Origin: Branchiostoma lanceolatum
Lineage: Eukaryota; Chordata; Leptocardii; Amphioxiformes; Branchiostomatidae
Direction: 5' to 3'
NCBI RefSeq assembly: GCF_035083965.1
Contig: NC_089735.1
Span: 12,088,501-12,152,500, forward strand
DNA: 64,000 nt
In this document: positions 11,377-26,529 of the stretch, piece by piece
Position numbering within the stretch: position 1 is the first letter of the stretch
Layout of the letters: every line of letters begins with the position of its first letter
Translations under genes and position numbers: made by a program
The notes under the pieces: model-generated
Database searches by the model: none
What the model saw: only the letters and a program-made list of their open reading frames with translations
What the model was told of the DNA's origin: nothing

Positions 11377-14300
11377 TCAGAAATCCTGATCATTGTTTAG
11401 TTTGATAAGTGAGTGACACTGAAATACTATCGAGTCTTATTACTGTCCAAGGAAACTATTTTTCTGTATGATGTACTTTGATGAAAGAAGATCCAATTTT
11501 GGTCAAAAACTGTCTAAGGAAACTATTTCTCTGTATGATGTACTTTGATGAAAGGAGATCCAATTGTGGCATGGCTGATTACCATAACCTTTCTACTGCA
11601 ATTACAAGATACAGATGTAATACAGAAGTTACCATCGGTAATTTGGCATACTAATGCCTCGATTGGCAATGGGAAACCTTCATTACCCGGCTTAACGAGC
11701 AACAAAACGACATTGCCCGACAAAAGTCGTAAGTCAAGCCTAAAAAATAGATCATGCCACGTCTACTTCGCAACTTACCAAATTGGAGAAAATCACATTG
11801 GCGTCATTTTGCGATATCTTACGTGAAATTATCGTTCTTCGACAGGGCCACCTCAATTTCAGCCACAGACACTAATTTACCGAGGAAATCACAGTTTTAT
11901 GGGGCATTCCACGTTTGAATTCACGAGCAGTAAGATTACTACTTCACAAAATAATCATCGACGAGAAAGCCGCCATCGAAAGTCATTACCAGCTGACGCC
12001 CAATTTCCTTATCTGAGACGGGAAGTTGAGTCCCTCGGGCTATCCATTTACGAGGGAAAAAATAAAAGCTCATGGACGTCCTGATGACATTAAATGCATC
12101 CTTGTCTAATAATCTAATTATGAAAGTCACGTCTTGTCTCCAAGTACGGGGTAATTACTAGATAGACGTATAACAAACTAGACAATGACTTCGTTATAGA
12201 CAGCCTGCAGTCATTACTATTCCCCAAGATCTCAGCCTTGAAAATTTTACATCAATTTGTGGCACCGAATGTAGAACAACGGGATACGGGAATAATTTGG
12301 GCTATCTTCAATGGCAGGCGAATGCACTTCCTCCGTCTGCAATTTTTCTCAATTGAAAAGTGATAAAACTTTTTTTGAATGACTAGATGCTTCGTTGAAA
12401 TTTGTGTACTAGTATATACAGAGATCTGGCGGCGTGCGTTGTACATGTAACGTTATATTGAGTTGGATGATATTTGCGATGCAATTGCAAAGACTATTCC
12501 AATGCACATTTCATACCCAGTGTCCAATCCATAATGGTAGTTCTAAAAAGATCTAGTGGTGACGTCGGCAATGCCAAATGAAACTTTCATTCAGGAACAA
12601 GCTTAAGATTGAAAGCACAAATATTTATTTATCTCGATGAAAATAAGATTTTGTCATGGTGATATTGTTTTGAGTGTGTTTGCGTGTGTGTTTGCGCGCG
12701 TGTATGTCTGTGCGTCCGGATGCTTAAAGTCAGCATAAATGAAGAAACTCTAAATGGATTGTAATGATATTTGGTATGTGGGCAGGTGTTGGGAGGAAAA
12801 AGCTCAAGGTCGATTTTGGGCCCCCTGGTATGTGACACTGGAACTGCAATGGCGTATTTGTCAAAATCTTCTAAGGAGAATAACTGAAGAAAGGAGCAAC
12901 AGATTTTCATGTTATTCACTATACAGGTAGCTTAGACAGAGATGTACACAGTGAATTGCAAATTATGCAAATTGGGACCAATTTGCATATGTAATGAGGA
13001 TTATCTATATTTCCATTGTAGGCATGCTGTGACAGGTGTCAGCTGTCAGTTTCGACAGTGGGTCATAAATTCACTAGGGACCCAACAGGTTGTGGTCATA
13101 CCACAGAGGGATATAGAATCAAATTGGTAGGTAACTGGAACTCATACAACAGAAAACAACAAAGGCACAAGCAACCTATGGCACATAAAACACAACAAGC
13201 AGTTGCAACAACAAATAGCTTGGGCAAATAAAAAACACCATGTTTAAAAACAAATTCATGTAGATTTGGGGTCTTCAGACTCTTGTTATAATCAGCGTCG
13301 GGTAAATGATTACTAGTATTCCCACATCACGTCTCCTTTCTCATTCACATAGATCCTGCAGTTTTGAATATATCTACCGTGCAATGTTACAAACAACAAA
13401 TGTTTTAAAACGTTTGTCAAACTGCGATGTCCATGACCCGTTACGTTGATGTCGGCATCTCCAAAGTCGTTATATTTGGAGCCAATAAGAGACTTGGCTA
13501 TTCAATGACAACCTGAGGTTTTCTACCACCTGCTTTATCTCCAAATTTGCGCATGATGATTACAGTGATTCTTTTTGATGTTTCCATGGCGACACAATAA
13601 CAATATATAACAGCAATCCACATCCTGTCACGCCCCGAAGGCTTGGGTAACGCACCATTCCGGCTGCCCTTGGCAACAATGTCTTCTCTGCTTTGTACTT
13701 TAATGGAAGCAAATGGACAGACCTGCATGGAAACCGCGTGGGAAGAAGAAAAGAGTTCATATACAAGAAATATTAATAGATAACTGCAATGAGGAATCTT
13801 CTCTACTTTGTACTTTAACAACAGCAAACCGTGTGGGAAGAAAAAAGAACATAATATTAGTTTATTGCAAATTCATGCCCGTAGGCTCATTGCATGTTGG
13901 CAACAGTGTCGAAGTACAAATGTTGGGTAAAACAAAAGGTATACATATAATACAAGATCATACTATATTGATCTACAGTAAGTTTCTATATCTACGGTAC
14001 TAATGCGGGGTTTGATTTCTTCTCTGAAAGCTTCTCTGAAAACATAAACAAACATATCAATATCAATAGATGACTGCTTTGAGTAATCTCTTGTTATTTT
14101 CCTGGCCCTTTCATAGGGCTCTGCCGATGTACACATACCGCCAAGTACTGTGGTATTATTTCCATCTATCCAATTAGGTTGAGGTTGCTATATTCCAAAT
14201 ATCAGCATGCATTTCTTGATTTTAAAAGAAAATTCTGAATTAGAAGAGGTCTGTTTTGGTAAGCGATATTCCAACTCCGGAGTTAATTTCGGCCCGCATT

Positions 14301-14730
14301 TAGCATCAACAGAACAAACTGATTGGGCGGTATACGTAGGACGACAGTCATATAAAGTACAGCTATAAAATGAACCAAAGGAGACACTCATTACTTGAAT
14401 GATAACGCTTTAAACGCTCCCAGAGATCCACTGACATCAAACCGCGGCGTGGCCTTTAAGTTACCGGATCAAAACGGAAGACTCCCGTGCGCTCGACATG
14501 TCACTGCATTGAAGCCTCTTTGGTAATTACCATCAATAATTTACACATCTAACCCAACCCAATTTGCATTTCCTCTTCAATTGAATCCTTATACCCATTC
14601 CCTTTGATACATCAGATGAGAGGCATGGCAATCATATTCCTCTTTGATAACAATACCCTTAAGTTACCACCGTGATGTATTCTTTAGAAGTTTGGCCTTT
14701 GTAGTTATGTAGTTTGGAGAATTAGATTAA
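11377..14730. other. Intergenic DNA with minor repeats
   Basis: No gene is recognisable. The block near 12,740-12,830 (AATGGATTGTAATGAT followed by TTTGGTATGTGGG) resembles 48,500-48,580, so both are members of a dispersed repeat. A short imperfect duplication of CTTTGTACTTTAA and GTGTGGGAAGAA lies at 13,684-13,860. The open frames here (up to 109 codons at 13,498-13,827, minus) overlap that duplication and match no known family. Confidence 0.4.
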
Positions 14731-15063
14731 AGGCAACCAAAGCAATATTAGAGCCCGAAATTCGGATTTTAAAAGTCAATTTGTTCAGTAATTTCTATAC
14801 ATGATTAGTTCAAACAACACTATAACAATGTATAGCAACGTCCATCATGCAAAAATATGACATCGTTGTGATGTGATAACTCGTCGCCAGGATTTTTGTA
14901 GGCTTACGAAACTAAGGGAATCATCGTTCGACATATTTTTGCGCGGTTTTAAAATGCTCAAAGTATGAAGTTATTACGCAGATGTAGTAAATTTCACTGC
15001 CATAAAGATTTCAGAATTTTTTTTATTTCCATATTTTGGGACCTAATATTGCTTTGGTTGCCT
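14731..15063. mobile_element. 333-bp MITE with AGGCAACCAAAGCAATATTA termini (copy 1)
   Basis: The left end AGGCAACCAAAGCAATATTA is inverted at the right end (TAATATTGCTTTGGTTGCCT). A second copy of similar length lies at 49,361-49,715, and both share interior blocks such as CGTCGCCAGGATTTTTGTAG and GCTCAAAGTATGAAGTTAT. No coding frame is present and I could not define a target duplication. Confidence 0.88.
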
Positions 15064-15345
15064 TCAAGAATTGAGGCCTCGTAGGTGCCAATTTTATCAA
15101 TTCATATTTCACATTTTCTTTCTTGAAAAACATAGAAAGGAAAAGAAACAACGACATGCAATAAACGAAACAATTAGCAGGGTTACGACTCGAGGAGTGC
15201 CAAGAGTTAAGTTTTTTTTTACTGGTTGTCACGATGAAGCATCTTCTCTAAAAATCACTGTGTGATCATATTTTCATTATACCATATTTTGAAAATAACG
15301 TATTTAGCCATGACCGTATGTGTCTGTGTTGTTGCTAAGAAGAAC

Positions 15346-15995
15346 AGAAACGCTAGTTTTCGTTTGATGTTTAACGTTATATGGCAGCGTTAAAATACCA
15401 TTTTTGCACGAAATTGTCACTTGCAATGAAAACAAAGATATGTTTCTTGGACTTACATTAGGACTTTAAGCGTTCGGTTTATTGTAAGTAGTTTGAAACC
15501 AAAGTAGAGAGTATGTTAAGACGCAACACTTGCTAGCGGTACCTTGAGCTGTTTCCTGATGTGGAGACTATCTGTTGCCGGTCGCCACTTTTCAAAACTT
15601 CTCTATTGCTAAAAGACTTTCGCCTCTATGTATTTTGTACGGGACGTTTTTCTCTGCCGAACAGAAACGGAGACGACATTTGCAAGCAGTCATCGTTCTT
15701 TGTTCGATTACAACGTTTTCCAGTCACACGTCAGTTCTAGTTTTTTTTTGTCAAATTATAAACTTAGTCTAAAATTCCATTACAGCTAACAAACTTATCT
15801 GAAGTTGAAAATAGGTCGTCCTGCTACTAATGCATATCGTGATCGCTAGTTTTTGTATGATGTTTATGTCAGCATGAAAATGTCAGCATGAACATACCCA
15901 AGAAATTGTCACTTGCAATGAAAACAAAGATGTGTTTCTTGGACTTACCTTAGGGCTAAGCGTTAGGTTTTAAGTAGTCTGAAACCAAAGAGGAG
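15346..15995. repeat. Composite of dispersed repeat copy 2 between two direct repeats
   Basis: Positions 15,541-15,842 repeat 11,084-11,376. They are bracketed by two direct copies of a block of about 150 bp (about 15,346-15,510 and 15,845-15,995) that share GAAATTGTCACTTGCAATG and GTTTCTTGGACTTAC. This resembles an insertion inside a repeated unit or a short LTR-like structure. No gene is seen. Confidence 0.65.
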
Positions 15996-16980
15996 ATTAT
16001 GCTTACATGTTTTATCACAACAGCTACGAAAGATGCATGCGTACCAAGCAGACATTAATCGTTAGAAGGCGCTGCAGTGCAAGATATTGGACTGTACATG
16101 TGTGTAAGGACATCGAATGCAGTCCACACTTTTACCCTTTTCCTACTGGGTTTCCAGAGAAAAAATATACCCCCACTGCTGAAGTGCCCAGACACCTTTG
16201 AAACAAAGGGTACTGGTTTGATATTGCGTTTTTAGTTACTTCGCTTTACAACAACCGTGCGTGTGCAGCGTACGCATTCTAGAAATTCCCTTAAACCGAC
16301 AATTGTCAGTGCTAGCATACAGAAAAAGCATGTGTAACCCGACAATTGTCGGGCTCAGCAGGACTATTAAGACCGTGATAGAGCAGTGCAAAGCGCGGAA
16401 ACAACTGTAGCTAGCTGATTTTACTATTTACTGCCCGAATAGCTGATTACATAAACAAACATTTTCTCTATATTTTCGTGTTTTGTCATAGCAAGTTTTA
16501 ATAACAACAGATCAAAACCAAAATGCAATCGTTTTATCACATCTATCTCTCTATAAGATAATGCAAAACTGATTAATGTTAATATCATTAAAGAAATTCG
16601 CTAACATGAGGCCACAGCACGTATAATTACCATATATGATGTTGATAATACCCGACTGAGTACCTGACACTTTCCAGTTGTAGATTGCTAAAATACATCC
16701 ATTGGATCATTTAGTCCTAAATCTTTTTTTGGTAATAATTACACACAAAAAAGAGCATCCCTACCGACCGACCCTAATATTTTCAGGACTGAAACCGGAA
16801 ACACAACATATTTTTTCCTAGGCCTAGACCATATAAAGTATCTGTATAGCTAACCAAAAGCTGATGTTATCCATACAGTTTACATGATGTGGCCTAACAT
16901 ACTAGCACTAGAGTGATGGAAAGACCACAATACTGCACAGAATTACTAGGTGTCGCTGTTGCTTACAACCGGAACCGGTC
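15996..16980. other. Intergenic DNA upstream of the CD225 gene
   Basis: I see no exon. The palindrome-containing string CCGACAATTGTC appears twice near 16,300-16,350. The rest is AT-rich and unclassified. Confidence 0.35.
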
Positions 16981-16989
16981 GGGTTACTG

Positions 16990-17026
16990 AGACTGATGAC
17001 GTATGATGACGTTTCATCTGTAAACA
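16990..17026 (+). promoter_or_regulatory. Putative CRE-like sites next to the CD225 start codon
   Basis: Two TGACGT half sites lie within 40 bp of the start codon, about 10 bp apart, and the start codon sits in an AATGATGGCGG context that resembles a YY1-type element. These strings are short and the promoter role is inferred from position only. Confidence 0.35.
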
Positions 17027-19785
<2,759 letters not shown>

Positions 19786-19840
19786 TCAGCGGCTGATTCC
19801 GAGGCCACACTAATCTGATCAATTGGTTCTCTGGTTAGAA

Positions 19841-19846
19841 AATAAA
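19841..19846 (+). terminator. Polyadenylation signal AATAAA of the CD225 gene
   Basis: A canonical AATAAA lies 55 bp after the stop codon, followed within 50 bp by a G tract (about 19,879-19,897). Further AT-rich 3' sequence continues to 21,000, so a longer 3' UTR is also possible. Confidence 0.6.
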
Positions 19847-19899
19847 GCTGAACTGGAATATCAACATGAAAACAGAGTTGGGGGGGGGGGGGGGGGGAA

Positions 19900-21000
19900 G
19901 GCCTGTACTTTGGTTCACACAGGTTTTAGGAGTGAGTAACCTTAAGGAGGTTTCCTTGCTTTTGATAAGCCAGCCCAGCTATCTATTTTCATCTTGATGT
20001 CACTTGAGATTGTCTGATAACCATGGAATCATATTGGTGTGGCTTCCCTTTTGCTTACGTGTTTAAGCATTCTGTTGTTTTAACAGTTGACGAGGTATTA
20101 TACCCAGTAGCTATGTGCCTTTTTTGCTCGCTATCTTTTCAGTCATTTACTACACAAGGACTCTAGATATTGTATTTTCTGAATTTTCTTAAGATAAAGC
20201 TTAGACCACTGTGTGTATTGTGTGAGTTCACAATGCCTTCTTACATGAAAAATCAGGACCATTCCATTTAAAATTTCTGGACAATTGTTTCATGGTGAAA
20301 CGGTGTGGAGCTAAGGGTTTCAAATCATATATAGACCTAACTGAACATGGTACATATTAGCAGAATTGAAGAGGGGTTAAAAATGATTGACTGCCCTGTC
20401 CTAAGATTTTTTAAACATAATACTATTACTACCGGTAGCCTTTTTTAAGATTTGTGATAGGCGGTTTTACAGATTCAGAGAAGGGAAAAGAGAAGCATGC
20501 CTGTAACTAAGTTTAAGTGACTTTTAAAGGTTGTTGAGAATAAAGTAATACTCAAAGGATTTCAAAGACATGCTGTTTAAACATATGTATTGTGAAGATA
20601 CATGGCACTTGATATAATTAATGATATCATGTCTCATTGTTCTAAGCAACTACTCAGTCTCTACCATAGTATTTTTTAAGCAGAACAAAATGTATAGTTT
20701 TTACTGTTTTAACATTTTAGGTGAAATGATTGTTGATATCTTTCTGGGGGGGTTGCTAGCGGATTATGTTTGTATGGCTTAATAATACTGTCATTTCAAC
20801 TGATTCTGTTTTTATAGTGTACTAGGAGTATTTGTCTTTAAAAAAGGTCATGTTTTATAAAAATCATATAGGAACAGATATAACAAAATCTGGCACCAAT
20901 TTATACAAGGTGTATTATTATGAGGCTAAAAGTAAAACCTTTTCATGTACTCAAGATTTAGTATATAGTATACACTACCAAGTATGTACAAACTTTCTAC
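19900..21000. other. AT-rich DNA downstream of the CD225 gene
   Basis: No exon is visible. It could be an extended 3' UTR: another AATAAA (CCAAATAAAAG near 25,715) lies just beyond the foldback element that interrupts this DNA at 21,010. Confidence 0.35.
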
Positions 21001-21020
21001 AGATCATCCGAGAAGGGGCT

Positions 21021-21089
21021 GTACTAATCGCCTCCATGGAGCCAGCTCCATGGAGCTAGCTCCATGGAGGCGATTAGTACAGCCCTGCG
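21021..21089. repeat. Left terminal hairpin of the foldback element
   Basis: The arms from GCTGTACTAATCGCC inward are perfectly complementary for 24 bp to the arms ending GGCGATTAGTACAGC. The loop is itself made of CTCCATGGAGC palindromes. It would form a long stem when single-stranded. Confidence 0.9.
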
Positions 21090-21113
21090 GCAAATTTTTT
21101 TCCAACTCCATGG

Positions 21114-22235
21114 AGCCAGCTCTACGCACTATGAATGCATTTATATGGTTCATGTCACCATCAAGAAAAATACATATGCATGGTTCACGTCACCTTGAAG
21201 AAAAAAAATCTTACTAAAAAAATCAAGCTTCATAGAGCTGGCTCTAGCACAATGAATGCAGACACATGGGTCACGTCACCCTAAAGAGAATTTGCATAGT
21301 AGTACATTTTAGCTCCATAGAGCTAGCTCCATGGAGCTAAAAGTACAACCCCACGGCAGCTTTTCAGCTTCGTAGAGCTGGCTCTTTTTCCAGCTTTGTA
21401 GAGCTGGCTCTACGCACTTTGATTGCATACTCATGGTTTGCGTCACCCCCCATTTTTGTTAATACTCCACCATGGAGTATTGCCAGTGATAGCTCTGGTT
21501 AATGTTAAATAAGCTTTATAGAGCTGGCTCCACGCACAGTGAATGCAGACTCATGGTTCACGTCACCCTCAAGAAAGTTTGTATCCCTTTTAGGTCCATA
21601 GAGCTAGCTCCATGGAGCTATTGATACAACCCTTCGGCATTTTTCCAGCACCGTAGAGCTGGCTCTACGCAAAATGAATGCAGACTCATGGTTAACGTCA
21701 CACTCAAGAAAAAAAATATACTCCGCATGTATATACGTTCTGGTTAACGATAGCGGGCTTCATAGAGCTGGCTCCACGCACAATGAATGCAGACTCATGG
21801 TTTTCGTCACTCTCAAGAAAATTTGTATATATGGTTCACGTCACCTTTACAAAAATAGAAATTACTCCTCCATGGAGGGATTTTACATAACGTAACTTGG
21901 CGGCTCCACGCACAATGAATGCAATACATGGTTCACGTCACCTTTACGAAAATAGAGATTACTCCTCCAAGGTGGGCTTTACAGAACGATAAATATAACT
22001 TGGCGGCTCCTCGCACAATTAATGCAATACATGGTTCACGTCACCTTGACAAAAATCACTCCCCCATGGAGGGCTTTACCGAACGATAAATATAACTTGG
22101 CGGCTCCTCGCACAATTAATGCAATACATGGTTCACGTCACCTTGACAAAAATCACTCCCCCATGGAGGGCTTTACCGAACGATAAACATAACTTGGCGG
22201 CTCCACGCACAATGAATGCAATACATGGTTCACGT
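21114..22235. repeat. Left subterminal array of about ten degenerate units
   Basis: The core GCACAATGAATGCA followed by TCATGGTTCACGTCACC recurs about every 100-130 bp (near 21,131, 21,253, 21,539, 21,675, 21,785, 21,915, 22,018, 22,113 and 22,215). Units are more diverged than in the right array. They align to it in inverted orientation. Confidence 0.85.
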
Positions 22236-22678
22236 CTCCTTAGTCCATAATCCATATAGCCTATGAAGGAACTCCCTAGAGCTCTTCTGCGACCCGTCCT
22301 TGGAGGTCAGTGCTCGTAGAGTCCTGCTGCAGTCCCGTTAGAGACTACAGAAGACTAAGAAGGGACTACCGTGGCTGTGTCACCATTTTTATGCGGTGGT
22401 CATGGTGTTCGTAAGACCTTGGCGACCAGAACAAATACGTGTAGGAAAATGTATTCATTTGTTTATACACTGAATATTTATTTCTTTGGTTGTGCCTTGG
22501 TAGAAGGAAGGTAGATTGAGCATTCGTGTCACCGCACGTTTGGTCGACGGGAGACTAAAGTTGCTGAAATCAAAGGGACAAGAGGATAGACCTGCACGAA
22601 CATGCCTGTCGTGAACGTGCAAAAGAAAGGGTTGTGTTGTGTTGCATTGTATTCAGGGCTATTATATTGCATTGTAAC

Positions 22679-23876
22679 GGAGCCTGCAAGTGAAACCCTG
22701 CCCGCCGGGCCGGAAATACAGTCCTGTAACTAATTACAGTTGCTAACCCCCTGGTGAATGAGGATTGCCCGTTACTCTGCAAACAAGTCAAATTTATGGT
22801 TGGCGTCACGAAATCAGCTATTAGTAATCATTTCAGACTAAAGCACTAGTATATAAACCACAGATGTAGAATATCTCCACAGTAGTAGCCTCTACCAGGC
22901 TCCGTCCTATCGTTGGGAAAATACAGTAGTAGAAATCAGCCGAGGTACTCCGCTATACAGGTAGGTCCGCTATACGTAAGGTTCCATTTCGATCTAAACT
23001 AAAATTGTTGTTAATGCTGTACGTGTGCGTTGATAAACAAACATTAGGGATATATGTAGTTTGTTATAGTTTGATTGTTTAACTGACTGAAAGCAACAAC
23101 TTCACTGTCCTTTGTCATTGAATAAAAATGAACCCTGTGGTTTACCAAGGAGGTTTAAATAGAAATTAGAGCCCCCATTATAGGGCCCGGGGCGGAACGC
23201 GGCCGGCGTGAAAAAGAAACTTTCACACCATGAAACCTGTGGTCTGCTGTGAGACACGCCCACGATACTCTCTGCCAGTGAAAAATGTGTCACCCGGCTG
23301 TTGCTATGGTAACGGCCCCCGAAAGTATCTACTGGATGTAATTATGTAAACAAAATGCGGCCGTGCATACACGGGACCGCCGCGCGAGTTCATTGTTCTT
23401 ATTTGGAGGCGCGGAAGGCGGTTAGATCAGAGGCATTTGTCGGCTCCTTGCAAACACAAAAACACCCAACGAGAGCAAGAAGGTTTTAGATCTACATGTA
23501 TGAATAATAACTTATTGACGAGAGTAATATCATGCGCCTTTATCTTTTGTACGATGAAATTGGAGACAAAAATCTTAAATGTTGACATAATTGTTAACTT
23601 AAAATCTAAATCGAACAATAAAAAAGGTACCCACTAGTACCGTTAGTAGTACCACGGAACGACCCAAGCGAGCGGCGCCTTTAACCTCCTTGGTAAAATG
23701 TTGCAAACTTTATGACATAGGCAGCCGATGTAGCTCTAACATTTACCAGGACTTTTTCCAAAAGCGGATAGGAGGAAAGTGACGCCACTTTGTCGCGTCG
23801 ACTATCCAGATAACACAGGCAGATTCCTGGTAGTCTCTACCAGACTAACTACGCCAGGGTTTCACTTGCAGGCTCC
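22679..23876. repeat. Nested inverted-repeat segment inside the foldback element
   Basis: A perfect 22-bp inverted repeat beginning GGAGCCTGCAAG (22,679-22,700 and 23,855-23,876) brackets about 1.2 kb. Inside, near 22,886, is a copy of the TAGCCTCTACCAGGCT terminus also seen at 28,977. Target duplications are not obvious. It may be a separate insertion. Confidence 0.6.
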
Positions 23877-24751
23877 GTCCTAAACGGGCGAAATGTGATA
23901 TTCACTGTGGACTGACTCTACTGGCTAATTATTCCTTTTCCTGCCGAATTCTACGATTCATACGCCCGTAAGAGGGCCTGGTGGAGGCTAGATTTCTGGC
24001 ATGTGACACGGGTCGGAGTTTCCATTACAGTTTCAGAATATTGCAATTTCTGGGTGCAAGGTCTAGGGACATCATTGCATGCAAGTTTCGTTACAGTGTA
24101 GAAAAATCAAAAATAAATTGTTGTCAATGCTGTACGTGTGCGTTGACAAACAAGCATTAGGTCTATATGTAGTTTGTTATAGTTGAATTTTTAACTGACT
24201 GTAAAAGCAACAATTTCACTGTCTTAATTGAATGAAAATGAACCATGTGGTTTACCTTGGATTTACACATTAGAGCACGAATTATCTGTTATAGGTGGTC
24301 CGCTGTGAGACACGCCCACGATACTCTCTGGGAGTGAAAATGTGTCGCCTGGCTGTTGCTATGGTAATGGCCCCCGAAAGTCTCTACGGGATATAATGAT
24401 GTAAACAAAATGCAGCCTGTAGTATGTTGACAACAGGGGACCGCCGCGCGAGTTCATTGTTCTTATTTATAGGCGCATAAGGCGGTTAGATCAAAGGCAC
24501 TTGTCGGCTCCTTGCACACAAACAAACCAACAACGAACGAGAGCAAGACGGTTTTATAAATAACGCCTACTTGACGAAAGTAGTATTATGCGCCTTTAGT
24601 TTTGTACGATAAAATTGGAGACAGAAAATCTAAAACGCTGACATAATTGTTAAAACGTAAATCGAACAATAAAAAAGGTACCCACTATACTACTAGTAGT
24701 AGTACCATGGAACGACCGAAGTGAGCGGCGCCTTTGTAAAATGTTGCAAGT
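23001..24751. repeat. Two diverged direct copies of a block of about 650-700 bp
   Basis: Positions about 23,001-23,712 and 24,113-24,751 share, in the same order, ATGCTGTACGTGTGCGTTGA, GAGACACGCCCACGATACTC, GACCGCCGCGCGAGTTCATT, TTGTCGGCTCCTTGCA and GAGCGGCGCCTTT. They are direct repeats separated by about 400 bp, resembling a tandem duplication or LTR-like pair. No protease, polymerase or integrase frame lies between them. Confidence 0.8.
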
Positions 24752-24876
24752 GAACATAACATAAATATTATCTGAACTTTGCCAACTTTTTGCCGAACGT
24801 TACGTTAAAGTTTTGACCCCCGCAACATGTGTTTGCTATAATATATAGTATACAATTTTTCTAGTTGCATTGCTTT

Positions 24877-25530
24877 GATTTTGCATTGAAAGTGCGTGGA
24901 GCCGTAGGAAATACATGCGTCAACAGCTTGTAATCATTGTAAGTTCGCTAGCGTTCTCCGTAGAGATGTTTTTACATTTTTCTTAGCGGTAACGTTAACC
25001 ATGATTTTGCATTGAAAGTGTGTAGAGCCATTGGATAACACGTTAGAGCAGGCTGTAAGAATCGTTGGCCGTAGAGTGGCGTTCGCATATAGAGATTTTT
25101 ACATTTTTCCTCGGGGTGACGTTAACCCTGATTTCGCATTGAAAGTGCGTAGAGGCATTGGGATACACGTTATAGCAGCTATCGAGCATGGTGGCGGTAG
25201 AGCGGCGTTTCCGAATAGAGATTTTTACACTTTTCTTAGGGGTGACGTTAACCCTGATTTTGCATTGAAAGTGCGTAGAGGCATTGGGATACACGTTATA
25301 GCAGCTATCGAGCATGGTGGCGGTAGAGCGGCGTTTCCGAATAGAGATTTTTACACTTTTCTTAGGGGTGACGTTAACCCTGATTTTGCATTGAAAGTGC
25401 GTAGAGGCATTGGGATACACGTTATAGCAGCTATCGAGCATGGTGGCGGTAGAGCGGCGTTTCCGAATAGAGATTTTTACACTTTTCTTAGGGGTGACGT
25501 TAACCCTGATTTTGCATTGAAAGTGCATAG
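24877..25530. repeat. Right subterminal array, 126-bp unit, six copies
   Basis: GATTT(T/C)GCATTGAAAGTG starts at 24,877, 25,003, 25,130, 25,256, 25,382 and 25,508, giving periods of 126 or 127 bp. The last copies are almost identical and the first two are diverged. Because 126 is a multiple of three, long open frames of 199 and 182 codons arise on both strands (25,031-25,630 and 25,043-25,591). They are repeat artefacts, not genes. Confidence 0.93.
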
Positions 25531-26371
25531 AGCCAGCCAGCTCCATGGAGATAGAAAAACTTTGCCGCAATGCTGCACTAATCTGCTCCATGGAGCTAGC
25601 TCCATGGAGCCAGCTCCATGGAGCTATTAGTGCAGCTACTATTGGATCATCCTTATGTAATACAACTATATGTACACTTTGAAACTATTTCTGCTTTATG
25701 AAGCTTCTCTGTCCAAATAAAAGATGACTTTCATCAATAATGGTGCCTTTTATTTTGTTGTAACGTTAACGAAAGAATGACATTAAGATTTTAAAGATGA
25801 ATATCATATTCTAGTACTAGTACTACATCTTCTTAAGGTGCTTTTTCTCCATAGGGATCATACAGTCATATGAATTCCAATTCTCAGTCATGTACATATG
25901 GAAAAGCCATGTACTACGAGTATGATGTAGATATATGATTATTAGTACCATAAAGCCACACATGTACATGTATGCATACACAAACCATTCCGTTTTCTGG
26001 ACAAAAGCACACAAAAACTTATGTTTCAAATTCTCTGGTAAAGGTAGAAAACTAACTCCATTGGTGGACAGGTCCCATTGACCAATATCAAAGCAAAATT
26101 GTCATTCTGGATCTTGTATGAACTTGAACTACATGTAACATCTCTCAGCCCTTATACAGGGAGGGTCAACTGTAAGAAGGTACCGGTATGTATATTTCAA
26201 CATTAAATGACCCATGCTTTCTGACAAAACTCTAGCAAAAGAAAACTGGTCTTTCATCTTGAATCCCTCTTAAATTTAGCATGTCTGCTTGGTAACATGT
26301 TGTACAATGTCTTGTATTGCACTTGTAACAGTGGGGATCAACCTCCACTAACTGACCAGTCTAACTGGTCC

Positions 26372-26510
26372 GGACCTTTTAGCCTAGTGGTTAGCGTGTT
26401 GGATTCCCAAGCCATGCGGATCAGGTTTTTACACACTGGCGGATAGTATACATCAAAGAGGCAACCTCCTTGTTGTATACATGAAGAGACAGGTAGATAC
26501 CAATATTTCA
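26372..26510 (+). mobile_element. tRNA-like SINE head
   Basis: TAGCCTAGTGGTTAGCGTG resembles a polymerase III A box and GGATCAGG a degenerate B box about 35 bp later. It is in plus orientation downstream of GTF2H5. The tail is unclassified. Confidence 0.5.
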
Positions 26511-26529
26511 GCACACAGGTATGTGTTCC

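Larger units (their letters stand above)
21010..25644. mobile_element. About 4.6-kb foldback element with terminal inverted tandem-repeat arrays
   Basis: Both ends have the same plan in opposite orientation. First comes GCTGTACTAAT (left) or GCTGCACTAAT (right, read inward), then a hairpin of repeated CTCCATGGAGC units, then ATTAGTACAGC or ATTAGTGCAGC, TGCGGCAAA, and a tandem array whose units share CTCTACGCACT, AATGCA, GTCACC and AAGAAAA. The left array runs 21,114-22,235 and the right array, inverted, 24,877-25,530. The flanks carry GATCATCC at 21,002-21,009 and 25,645-25,652, a possible 8-bp (or 9-bp with one mismatch) target duplication. The plan recalls Drosophila FB or Galileo elements. 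I find no transposase frame, so it looks non-autonomous. The interior holds further nested repeats. Confidence 0.75.

Noticed and set aside
25031-25630. Long open frames of 199 codons (plus) and 182 codons (minus)
   Set aside because: Both are created by a 126-bp tandem repeat whose length is a multiple of three. The peptide repeats exactly with the DNA unit and there are no gene signals.
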